DNA of 64,000 nt from NCBI GenBank assembly GCA_015680685.1, contig MNCI01003111.1, positions 373,065-437,064 on the forward strand, in the 5' to 3' direction. The notes beneath the pieces are model-generated. The model had not been told where the DNA came from. It saw nothing but the letters and a program-made list of their open reading frames with translations, and searched no databases. Positions 1 through 9,868 of this stretch are shown piece by piece (position 1 is the first letter of the stretch; each line of letters opens with the position of its first letter). The stretch is from Gnetum montanum. Its lineage: Eukaryota; Streptophyta; Gnetopsida; Gnetales; Gnetaceae. The translations under genes were made by a program, and so were the position numbers.

Positions 1-1170
1 ATTACCTCTTTAGTAGGCATGTTTAGCTTCTTTCCTTCTTTTGTGGTCATGATCACCACCTTGTTCTTTGTATTCTTCTATAATTTTTAGAGTAGCTTGA
101 AATTTTTCATTCAAATATTCTGACATTTTATTAACCATAATTGAAATCTTAGACATAAATTTTTGAATTGGAAAGGTTTTTTGTTGCACCACCTTATCAA
201 GTGATTCCTCCCCCTCACTGTCATAGAATTGAATCATCCTTTTTCTGATGGAAGGATCCCAATTATACTCCTCAATACTTTTCCATTTTCTCAACTCACC
301 TTCTTTTGTAACCTACTTAATCAACCTTTGAATCTGATGGGATCTTAGTTTTGATAATATCCCTTGGCCATAAACCCCAAGAGCTCTCCTTGTTTTGGAT
401 TGAAGCTCATCTATGATATGGCAAACCTACTCTTATTAAGAATAACCATGGCTAGGACATTTGCACAAAAGGGAATAATACCTATCCATGGCTACACCCA
501 AGGGTTCATGTGTTCCTTATTGCCAACCTTGGATTTTCTTTCTCAAATTAGACACTCTGGAGTATGTTTGATATTTATCATTGAATAGCTTAAGCATTGT
601 ACTCCATCTACAAATTGATTCTAGCTCTGATGAGTGGTACCAACTTTTTGCTTCTTTTACAAGTGTCCTGGGAAACAAGTTTCTGCTAATTATTTTCTAT
701 GTTTTGCAAGGCATAGGCATTGTGAAAGGCTTCAAGATGGGTCTATGGATCTAAGTTATATCCCCCCTCAAATCTAGGAATATTTTTCATATGCATCCTC
801 TTGATTTTGTTATCTTTCATGTGCCTGATTGGAATTCTAACTACCTCTACAATGTTCAACATGCTTCAAGTTGCTAGAAAAGGTTCATCTTCTTCATAAT
901 TTCAATGATTCCTATGATGTCCTCTACTACCCCTTCAATCATGGCAAGGCCTATGATCATTATCTTGCCATTCACCTTTATCACAGTTTCATCCTCTATA
1001 GTTTCAATCAGATTTAGAGGAAAAGAAGAAGATGTAGATGAAGAGGATGAAGAGGGAGAAGTACTACCACCACAATGGTATCTTCCACCTCCTCTCCACT
1101 TGTCATGGCTATGATCATATGATTTTCTGTGATCATGATGCTTGCCCAAGCCCTTGCCCTAACTCCCACT
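1..1170 (-). pseudogene. gag of element C0 (family C, Ty3/gypsy OTA type), partial and broken
   Basis: Gag capsid/nucleocapsid polyprotein remnant, read on the minus strand and cut by the left window edge. The N-terminal part near 874-1149 begins with a His/Asp-rich segment and a Ser run. The middle (about 300-860) shows Retrotrans_gag-like stretches, including SWYHSLELESI and a 'HEPLGVAMDRYYSLL'-type motif. The lowest part (10-294) is a charged, helix-rich segment ending in a Lys/Arg/His cluster. Near-copies lie at 6985-8002 and 43459-44760, which supports the call. Several stops and frame changes break it. Its leader and primer site follow at 1171-1831. The exact start is inferred only from where similarity begins. 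Confidence 0.7.
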
Positions 1171-1831
1171 TTTTCCTAAACCTGGATTGTTGATAGTGAA
1201 CTATAGATTCAAGTTCAAGCCTCGTTCACAAAAGCTAGGGGGTGGAAAATCTTCATGAGAACCCCCAAAGGGAGGATCCTCATTATCATTTCAGTTTAGC
1301 ATGAACAAGGGGTTTGTGAATCATTTTCCCTTCATAGCTTCATGGCATTTCTCCTAGTGCCGATCTCATTTGTGTTGTGTTTCTATAGGACAATAGTCCT
1401 AATAGTCATGGTCTTGCACAACATATTCATCATGGAGTTCCTAGATGTCCAACCTTTTAAGAGTTTGGAGTAGCATCCTAGGAAGAGATTGGTTAGAAGG
1501 CAATACAATGTTACCCTCAATATCTCTCCACTGCAATTTTTCATCCTAATGTAGGATAAAGGTGACATCAAGTACAAAATCATTTGGACGAGTGTACATC
1601 ACTTTGAATTCTTGGGGCATTAGCAGTTTTGATTCATCATGCCTATGAGAAGAAGAAATTTTGAATTAAAGAAAAATTCAATGTTCTTAAATTATAATTA
1701 TAATTATAATTATAATTATTTTATTTTTGAATGATTGTGACCTTAGGGTTCGTTCCAATGATATTAAATAATATTCACTAAGTCCTAAATAGTGCACGTA
1801 TCAAACTACAAGTCCTCAACAACAGTGCCAA
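1171..1831 (-). other. 5' leader of element C0, with a (TTATAA)n microsatellite and the primer-binding site
   Basis: Noncoding leader between the LTR at 1832 and gag. Next to the LTR, 1812-1831 reads on the minus strand as TTGGCACTGTTGTTGAGGAC, a decayed form of the TGGCGCC... tRNA-Asp-type primer site usual in Athila/Tat elements. An AT-rich microsatellite (TTATAA repeats) lies at 1689-1726. The C2 leader at 44761-45345 is a diverged copy. Confidence 0.6.
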
Positions 1832-2438
1832 TGATGAGTAGTGAGTAGACCCTATGTCAAACCATATGAATCACTTAGCATTCATGCGTGATCCAATCGA
1901 ATTCCATGGACTTATATCCTTCTAAGCACATTGATCTCTAGGAAGTGAAACTAACCATTACAATCATTATCTTTCCAGTTACACTTGTGAAATGCAAAGG
2001 TATGGTTAATTGTAACTAAGGCATATGATTTTTATCATTTTTTTTGTTTTATGTTCTAAATCACCTAAGAATAAAGAATGATGCATAAAGTGATTTCATT
2101 GGTAATTTAATCTAACTAGCTATCATTTAACTAATCCTAACATAAGCATTCAATCCCACTTGTCATAAAAATCCTAAACACGTTTAATGCTACTGGGTTA
2201 CCAAACATTAAGTGTTATTGGGATTACCAAGAGCCAAGCGTATGCTCAAAGTCGTTGTACTTATGTGCTTAAATAATCACTATTTAATCTAGCTTAATTT
2301 ATTATTTAATTACTTAAAGCATTCAAGGAAATTGAAGAAAACATTGAATGCATAAATAAACAAATAATATATTTCAAAGTGTTGCCAAGTTTATTAGAAA
2401 GCTTGTCTTTATTGCCACACACACTATCATGCTCATCA
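1832..2438 (-). repeat. LTR shared by element C0 (as 5' LTR) and element C1 (as 3' LTR), promoter part deleted
   Basis: Begins TGATGAGTAG and ends CTCATCA, so it has TG...CA-type ends. The low-coordinate side abuts a primer-binding site and gag leader. The high-coordinate side abuts a purine tract (minus strand GGAGGAGGATGAA). It therefore has internal sequence of the same family on both sides. Against the full LTR at 45346-46200 it lacks about 250-300 bases around the TATA box and upstream motifs, the jump falling near 2428, so it is probably promoterless. Confidence 0.7.
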
Positions 2439-2469
2439 TTCATCCTCCTCCAGATGCACTAAGAAAGTA

Positions 2470-3753
2470 GTGGCATTCCTAGAGATTTCTAGGAATTACC
2501 ATTATTGTGAAAGGGATACCATTACCTCTCGAGCACTAGCATTTGATCTTGTGGGTAGCTGCATTCTTTGGGTTGAGAAAATTAACCCACCTCCTTCCAT
2601 TTGGTTGATTGTTCAAGCCACTTTGTTGAGGTGAATTATCATTGGGCAATACACAGATGGATCTCCATCACTTATTCTTACTCATTGCTTCTACTCTCAT
2701 AAGAGTTGCTCTTAGATTTCATGCATGCACTCAAGGGTAATGTGGAACTCAAGCATTGTTTCATGAGTAGGTGGTGGAGGTGGTGGTTGTTGCTCCTCTT
2801 CTTGCATAACTTTAGTAGGTACTTTATCCTTCATCATCTCTACCTAGGAAGTGAACGAAGCACATCAAACAACATCATTTGTGTAGTGTATTATTCCTCC
2901 CCTCTTGCATAATTTTCAAATGAGACATGGGAAGGGGAGTACCTTCCTTCCACATTAATTTTCTTTAAACTGCTTCTCTATCTCAAGATAAATCAATTGT
3001 GGAAGGTTGACGAGAAATCTACAACTTAGAGTGACACATGCATGGGTAGAGAAGGTTGTGATCTTATTTGGCCTCACCGTTGGATTAAGGTGAAAGGCTG
3101 AAATCTTAAACTATGCATGCTCCACCATGGTGAGCACACCAAACTCCTTATGATCTACTTTGTAACACCACTGCATCCATTCTTTCTTGGCTCCAGGATC
3201 TACCTACATTGGGATTTCTGCAAGATTTGCCCTAGTTTCTGGTAACCCAAGGGCCTCTAGAATGGCTTTCACTGAGTAGGACACTAAAATGTCCTTGATC
3301 TTGATCATTGAACCAATCTACTAATTATTCTAGAACAAGTTTGTTTCTCCCATGTACCACTTCTTGGTGGAAGTGATTATGGAACACATGGGAGAGTTCT
3401 GCAGTTGAGTTTTAAGTTTTGGAGGTGCAAACTTCAAGAAAGGTCTAAAGTTTAACTCTTGGAGCATCAATTTCTGGACCTCCTTGTTTGCAATCTGCTT
3501 GAGGAAAGCCTCCATCAAGGTAACCTCAAGCTGGTCTAGGCCCTTATGCCTCATCTCAGTGATACTATTCTTTTATAGCTACTTCTTCAAGAACCTATCA
3601 AATAGATTCCACTTTGAGATCCTTTTGAAGAGTTCCCATGGCATGGGTCTTTGCTTGCTCATAGGGATATTCTTGGCCTTATCCTATTCATGGCCATTTG
3701 TCCCTTGGTTGGGATGGTCCTCCTTCTTACATGTGCTTTCCTTTAGGTGTCAT
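2470..3753 (-). pseudogene. Accessory (3') gene of element C1, coding exon, broken
   Basis: Sense-strand gene between the noncoding 3' region and the 3' LTR. The start at 3753 is chosen because the copies open alike: Met-Thr-Pro-Lys here, Met-Ala-Pro-Lys in C3 (47503) and in element A (23361). A central motif YSVKAILEALGLPET matches FSTKAILEVLNLPNT in element B, and a 'VNLPQLIYLEIEKQF' segment matches 'ANLPHLYLIEILRQF' there. These features resemble the 'putative plant transposon protein' domain (Transposase_32-like), an assignment made from memory of the family. An open stretch lies at 3330-3554; stops occur elsewhere, including codon 9. The function is unknown. Confidence 0.55.
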
Positions 3754-4260
3754 TTGTGGTCATAACACAACTAAGGATTAGCATTTTGTGTGTAACTTAT
3801 ACCATTTTAGTACCTTTCTCATTGGGTAGTTACACTTAGGCTAAGTTTTGACCATGCCAGATTGATTATTTTATTATTGTTTTACTTATAGTATCACCGA
3901 AACTTGTTGGAAGGGTTTAACTCTTAAAAATTGGTGTTTTAATGTTGGTTTCTTAGTTAAATCTTTGTGGGAGTTAGAAATTTTTCTAAAATATTTTTCA
4001 TCAAAAAATTAAGGTTTGTGGCCCCCATGATAAAGAGCTTACCTCTGATAGCTACAAAGTTGAAGAATAGAGTTAATTAGACAAATGGTTAGGAAGATAT
4101 GGCTTTTGGAAGGTTCTAGGATTTGAAAAATTTAGAACTTCTCACTCGTTTTGAAACAAATGTCAAAAATTGTTAATTTTCCATGCATGTTTATATGCAT
4201 TTTTGCCTTGCCCTGACAAGATCTTGTCGATGTGTTTGATGCATATATGGAGCCCTGTCA
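3754..4260 (-). promoter_or_regulatory. Internal promoter, noncoding exon and intron of the C1 accessory gene
   Basis: Minus strand: TATAAA at 4195-4190, downstream of motifs such as TTGTCGATGTG (+ strand, about 4225-4236) that echo the LTR's own TGTCGACGGG motifs. A splice donor GAG|GTAAGC lies at 4043/4042 and is conserved in C3 (47792/47791). A candidate branch point and acceptor (GCTAATCCTTAG on the minus strand) lies about 3770-3781, ahead of the ATG at 3753. The acceptor is less certain than in family A. Confidence 0.45.
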
Positions 4261-4439
4261 ACAAAGCTATTGTGGAAAATCTTTCACATTGAATATCTCA
4301 GAAAATACGAGTTTTTCCATGAAATTGGAGTCTATGAAGAGCTACAAAAGTCATGAACATGATGAAAATAGTAGAAGAGCACTTGGAAATTTAAAAAAAA
4401 ATGGAGAATTAATTCAAAGAATGAAATTTATTGAATAAA

Positions 4440-5830
4440 TTACCTTAAGAAGCACACAATTGAATGCAACTGATGGAGTGCATGAAATATTTGGTCATCA
4501 AAATGCCTAAGGATAAGGAACTTAACTAATCCAACCAAGAGATATGCAAGTGGGTCCTTCCTATAGCAGGTTCACGCCTTTTTTGCCCTTGCATGACCTC
4601 AACCAAGAAATCTATGGGTCCCACAATTGATTAATGGTTATGAAAAGTAAAGGACCAAATTTGGAAGAATCTACCTAAGAATTTCAACACATCAAACTAA
4701 GACATTAAAAAAAACATGGACAACTAATAGTGAGGTGAGTTATGGAAAGCATTGATGAATGAGAGAGAGTAAAATGGAGTTACCAATCATGGTCACATGA
4801 AGTCCCTTGTGGATCTTATGGCTAAATGACCCGATGAAGTCCATCCTCAATCTAGATCAAAACCAACCACTTTTAGTGACTTCCCATGGCCACTCTAAGA
4901 CCATATCACCCCCTCAAGACATAAGAATTCTCCCATAGATTAATCACTATTTCTTATTAGAGAAGAAAAGAGAACTAGGAAGTGAGAAAGGTCCTTAGTT
5001 AGAAGGGACCTTCAGGCATGGGTATCATGTCTTTCTAGTTCATAACTAGTGCTTGTAGGCCATTATTTTTGTCTAAGGGATGTGCTTTGAATTCCCATTT
5101 TTTTTAATGTTTTTAAGGATTTTTGGATGGGAACCACATCATACAAAGACTTATTAACTTCCTATTATTAGTTGACATAGAAATGGTAAAAAATATATGA
5201 AAACACAATTATACTCAAATAAGTAGAAAGGCACAAAGAGTATTGAATCCCCTTGAAGTCACATCCTTTTTGAACCATTTGAATCTTTCTCAAGTTTGGA
5301 AACTACCAAGGTCACAGGTTTGTCAAAGTTTCATTAATGAAAAGGAACCTCATACTTCTAGACCAGGAAGACCATAGAATCTATGGATGGGTGGATGATG
5401 TGGACTCACTTCCTATTACATGAAAAAGAAACTTTGTCTTAATTATTAATCATCAAAATTCAAAAATATAAACCAAACATTAGCAATCAAAAATGTTAAG
5501 TACACACCACCATTAGCAAATAGCTATAGCATCACTATGTCCTATTAGCAACAAAGCAATTTATTAGAAAACAAGAAAAATTCAAACCAAAATAAAGTAA
5601 AATATAAAAGAAATTGTAAAATATTCAAGAAATTTAAAATGTACTAACAATGTTGTAAAATAAAAAATGAAAAAATCACAATGTAAAACAAAAAGGGTGT
5701 TAAAGAAAAGAAAGTGTACAACAAAAAAAATGTAAAACAAAAAGTGTAAAGATAAAGAAAGTCTAAATCAAAAAAGTAGAAAAATTGAGAAGCCATTTTA
5801 ATGATTAGCATGGATGGCCATCTCCCCCAC
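4440..5830 (-). other. Noncoding 3' region of element C1, AT-rich
   Basis: No credible reading frame. Closely related to 61509-62890 in element E and more distantly to 24000-25400, 35180-36650 and 18900-19783, so it is an element region kept without coding capacity. It contains the conserved hairpin at 4543-4594. The stretch 5570-5790 is a low-complexity A-rich run. Confidence 0.6.
4543..4594 (-). ncRNA. Conserved RNA hairpin of the element 3' region, C1 copy
   Basis: Arms TATGCAAG-t-GGG (4543-4554) and GCCCTTGCAT (4585-4594) pair around a short inner stem (AGG...CCT). Four other copies in the window keep the pairing with compensating base changes. The transcript (minus strand) form is the complementary hairpin. 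Confidence 0.55.
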
Positions 5831-5834
5831 AATT

Positions 5835-8002
5835 GAGTTGGAAGAAGGACTTTTTCTTGATCTTTCTGGATGCATTTTCCTTGAAAATTTCTAGGGAAAG
5901 ATCTTTGATGTGCATTCATGCATCAACAGTGCTCAACCAAGCCCTTCTCATAATGATTAGAAAGTTCCCCTTGAGTTTTCAACCTTGATCACTAAGAAAT
6001 TGGCAAGATAGGACCACCCATATATAGTGTTCACAATATCCTTCACCAACACCAAGGGAATAGCGATGGACTAATCTATCAATTTCAAATAAATGTTGCT
6101 CTTCCTGAGAGAAGGCAAGTTTCAAGCATTGTACATTTCATGAGAAATTATATCAACATCAAAACCTAACTCAATAAGATCCTTGCATGGCTCATTCCCA
6201 GTGATTTGCAAGTAGATGAAGAGGCTTTTAGGATGAGCTATTTTCTTGGGAAGGTTACCAACCTTGATCTAATCAAATACAACATGGGTTAACATGATTG
6301 TGTAGATCTTGGAAGGCATTTGGTTTGAAGGGTTCTCAAAATCAATGGATGTAAAGGATGAAGGAGACATAGGATGACCAATTGCATGAGTTGGTTAGGG
6401 CTTGGTAGGATTGTTGGCTCAAAAGAATGATCATTTATGGGTTCTAGTTTCTGAATCACTTAGTTGTGAAGTAGGTTGTAAGTTAATAGCCCTAGTAGCA
6501 TTACATTGCTACGATTGTGCAAGAATCTCACCCTACATGGATGGAGTAGGTGGTAATTAAAATTTAGGATGGAGGACCATGTGTTGAAGGATGAGAAGGG
6601 TACTAATGAAATGGGGATTTTCCTCTAGGAGATGGAGAATGAGATCTATAGTACTCTGAAGGGTAGTAGTGATGCTGAAAAGAAGCGTGAATGGAAACAT
6701 CATGTTGAGACATGGGTTGCTGGACATAGTACTCATATGGATCTAGCTACCTATATAAGCATTGTTGCCTTGGCGGTGGCATCCCCCATGACTGTGGATG
6801 TTGCCATTAATGATATTGCTTATATGGTTGTGTGGAACTCCACTTGGGTAGTAAGCTTATTATTGTTGGTGGAACTATCTAGGATTGCCTTGAGGATAAG
6901 GCAATCTTTTTGGTGCTTGCCTTCTTGCCAACCTAGGATTCAAAGCATACATCCTAAACTCCTACAAGTGTGACATAATAGAGAAACATCCCTTAGGATG
7001 TTCGTATTAGTAGATGTCACATACACCATCATCATCTTATTCTAACTCCACAAACTCTTCTACTTCAGTGTCCTTGCCCTTACCCCTTTGATAGGTAGCT
7101 TCAACTTCCTTCCTTCTCCTATGATCACAATCACTACTTTGCTCTTTGGATTCTTCTATGATTTTTAGAGCAGTTTGGAATTTTTCATCCAAATATTCCC
7201 ACATTTTACCCACCTTGGCCAAAATTTTGAAAATAGATTTTTGAATCGACAAGGTTTTTCATTGCACCACTTCATCAAGTGGTGCCTCTCCCTTATTATC
7301 ACAGAATCAAACCTTCATTTTTTTGATGGAAAGGTCCCAATTATATTCCTCTACACTTTCCCATTTCCTCAAATCTTGTTCTTCTTTTGCAACCTACTCA
7401 ATCAACCTTTGGATTTGATGAGCTCTAAGTTCTAATAATCTTCCTTGGGCATAGACCCCAAGGGTTCTTCTCATTTCTAATCGGAGCCCATCTATGATAT
7501 GGCAAAGCTGCTCCTACTAAGAATATTCATTGACAAGGCATCGGTGCAAAAGAGAATAGTACCTTCCCATGGTTGCATCCAAGGGTTCATGTGTTCCTTG
7601 TTTCCAACCTTGGATTTGCTTTCTCAGGTTGGACACTCAAGAGTATGTTTGATATTTTTCATTGAATAGCTTAAGCAGCGTACTTCATCTTCAGATTGAT
7701 TCTAGCTCCAAGGAGTGGTACCAACTTTCAGCTTCTTTTATGAGTGTCTTGGGAAATAGCTTAAGTTTCTGCCAATTTTTTTCAATGTTCTGCAAGGCAC
7801 AAGCATCATGAAAAGCTTGAAGATGGGTTTTTGGATCTGAGTTATATCCCCCCTCAAATCTGGGGATATTGTTCATATTCAAACTCTTACTTCTTCTATG
7901 TTTTACATGCCTAGTGGGAATTTTTATAACCTCTACGATGTTCAACATGATTTGAGTTGCAAGCAAAGGTTCATCATCAAGCGTTACACATGATTTGATC
8001 AA
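5835..8002 (-). pseudogene. gag-protease of element C1, broken
   Basis: Minus-strand Gag near-copy of C0 and C2. The N-terminal capsid segment at 7691-8002 contains NNIPRFEGGYN and an FPKTLIKEAESWYHSL motif typical of Retrotrans_gag. A Lys/Glu-rich segment follows at 7037-7252. Near 6965-7010 a 'YEHPKGC' remnant marks the nucleocapsid knuckle. A Pro/Ser/Tyr-rich linker (6541-6960) leads into a retropepsin remnant (about 5835-6330), recognised by comparison with 42388-42780. The catalytic Asp-Ser/Thr-Gly is not preserved. Just below 5835 the sequence switches to noncoding 3' DNA, marking the pol deletion. Stops and frame changes are frequent. Confidence 0.6.
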
Positions 8003-8395
8003 ATTCCAAGGACTTCTAGCTTTTAACGTACACTAGTCTAGGAGGTGAATCAACTATTGCAATAGTTGTCTTCCAAGTTACACTTGTGAGTACAAGGGTA
8101 TGGTTAAGTATAATTGAGGCATATTATTTTCATCATTTTTATGTTTTTGTGTTCTAATTTTCCTAAGAATAAAGAATAATAAATAAGATAATTAATTGCT
8201 AAATTATCCTAACTAACTAACACTTAACTAATCCTAACATTAGCATTCATTCCCACTTTCTGTACACATCCTGAACATGTATAACATTACTGGGTTACCA
8301 AACATTAAATGTTATTGGAATCACCAAGTGTTACACATATGCTTGAAGTGATTATACTTATGCATTTTCATTAATTGATATTTAATCTATCTTAA

Positions 8396-9463
8396 TGATG
8401 AGTGGCGAGGTACCCCTACACTCAACCATACGAAATGAGCGTAGCACGTGCGATCTGGTCGAACTCCACAGACTAAATGCCTAAATGTCGCAAGGAACAC
8501 TTGGGGTTAATTAATCGTTGTCTTTCCAGACTTACATGTTGTTGTCATGGTGTATGGTTAAGTAAGTCCGAGGTATATGATTTTTTTGATCTTATACGGT
8601 TTATCTCCTATGCTAAAGGGTGAAGGGTTGAGGGACTAAAACTAACTCTAACTACAGCACTAAGTCCTAGCGTCAGCATCCGTTCCCACTTGCCGTATAC
8701 ACCCTAAACTGTGCAACTGTGGCTACCAAATGCTAATCATTACTGGGATCACCACACGTAACGCATGTGCTCGAAGTGGTCGTACTGAGGCACCTAGTTA
8801 GCCTAAGTGTGATAAGCAGCCAATTCCTTGGCTAGCCATACACACCCGTGGGTGCTCGTAGCCAAGCGTACTTATCCCACATTCTAGCCTAATGCGATGA
8901 GTAACTGATTCCTTGACTAGCTGTAAACACTGGACTACCACTGGGATTACCAAGCACAGATCCTGGAATATGCTACTAAGTTACCAAGCAATCATAATGC
9001 TCGTAATCAAGTCGTACTCCCGCGTTGCGATGAGCAGCCTATTCCTTGACTAGTTGTACACATTCGTAGATGCTCGTAATAAAGTCGTACTTGTGCACAC
9101 TAACAACAAGTAATAAATAACAATAAATAAAACCATGTACTATAAGGTTTATCCAATCAAGTTTGTCTTTATTGCCATACACAACTTGTGTTCAGGTTAC
9201 AAAGTTGCTCGAATAAAGAGCTGTTCACTCTAGGACTCCTACTACGGGCACATGGGAAATTAATCTAACTCTGGAGTGTTCAAACTGCTAGAGCTTCGCT
9301 ACTTCTAGCTAGGATAGAAATGAGGGGACTGTCACCTCTTATTTATAGATTTGGTGGCGGACCGCGATATCGCGTATGCGATATCGCAGGGAACGACGCG
9401 ATATCGTATACGCGATATCGCAGGGGATGCGATATCGCGGCTTGTGCATATCGCATCTCATCA
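8396..9463 (-). mobile_element. Solo LTR of family A nested in the C1 LTR
   Basis: A 1068-base LTR beginning TGATGAGTGG and ending CTCATCA, flanked by the perfect 5-base duplication CTTAA (8391-8395 and 9464-9468). No internal sequence is attached, as expected after LTR-LTR recombination. The TATA box is on the minus strand at 9347-9340. It is longer than the other family A LTRs here (825-859 bases) because the TTACCAAG/AGTCGTACT block is partly reiterated (about 8780-9100). Confidence 0.85.
9340..9456 (-). promoter_or_regulatory. LTR core promoter with GCGATATCGC palindrome array (solo LTR)
   Basis: Minus strand TATAAATA at 9347-9340. Immediately upstream (9360-9456) are five exact GATATC cores, mostly within GCGATATCGC/ACGCGATATCG, spaced by short CpG-rich linkers, plus a decayed CATATCGC. 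This is the least decayed copy of the array in the window. Confidence 0.7.
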
Positions 9464-9868
9464 CTTAATTAATTAATTACTTAATTCCTTAAAACATTAA
9501 GGGAAATTGCTTAAAATATTAAATGCATAAAGGAAACAATTAAACTAGTCCAAGTTCTACAAGGTTTATCAAAAAGCTCATCTTTATTACTGCACAGATT
9601 GCAGTGCTTAGGTACAATATTTCTTGAATAAAGATCCATACACTCTTTGAATCCTACTGCAGGCACTTAGAAAATATTCTAACTTTCAAGTGGAAAAATT
9701 CTAGAGCTTTGCTAAAACTATGAGACTTATGTCATAAATGCATCAAAAGGCACACATTTATAGGTGCAAACAAGGTACCTCATCGATGGGTACACATCAA
9801 AGGGTCAAACCCTGTGTCGACGGGATCAATGACATCCCATCAATGTGGCCAAACCATGACCTTCATCA

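Larger units (their letters stand above)
1832..9868 (-). mobile_element. Element C1: pol-deleted Ty3/gypsy (OTA) retrotransposon carrying a 3' accessory gene
   Basis: Minus-strand element. In transcription order: 5' LTR (8003-9868, interrupted by a solo LTR), gag (about 8002-6540), protease (about 6330-5835), noncoding 3' region (5830-4260), accessory-gene promoter, exon and intron (4260-3754), accessory coding exon (3753-2470) and 3' LTR (2438-1832). RT, RNase H and integrase are absent: protease sequence runs straight into the noncoding region near 5830. The full-pol relative in the window is C2 (39788-46200). The primer site is also lost at the gag/LTR junction near 8003. Confidence 0.7.
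8003..9868 (-). repeat. 5' LTR of element C1, split by a solo LTR
   Basis: Two pieces, 8003-8395 and 9464-9868, together match the LTR at 45346-46200. The first lacks about 60 bases of the LTR end plus the primer site, so gag abuts the LTR directly. The second holds a TATA box on the minus strand (TATAAAT, 9762-9756) and, further upstream, CATCGATGGG (9783-9792) and TGTCGACGGG (about 9814-9823). The end is set at CATCA, 9868. Confidence 0.65.

Noticed and set aside
10-294. Independent small host protein
   Set aside because: Near-copies at 7037-7252 and 43574-43795 show it is the charged segment of gag.
9360-9456. CRISPR-like or bacterial operator array
   Set aside because: The short palindromes lack spacer/repeat structure, and they sit upstream of a TATA box in a plant LTR.
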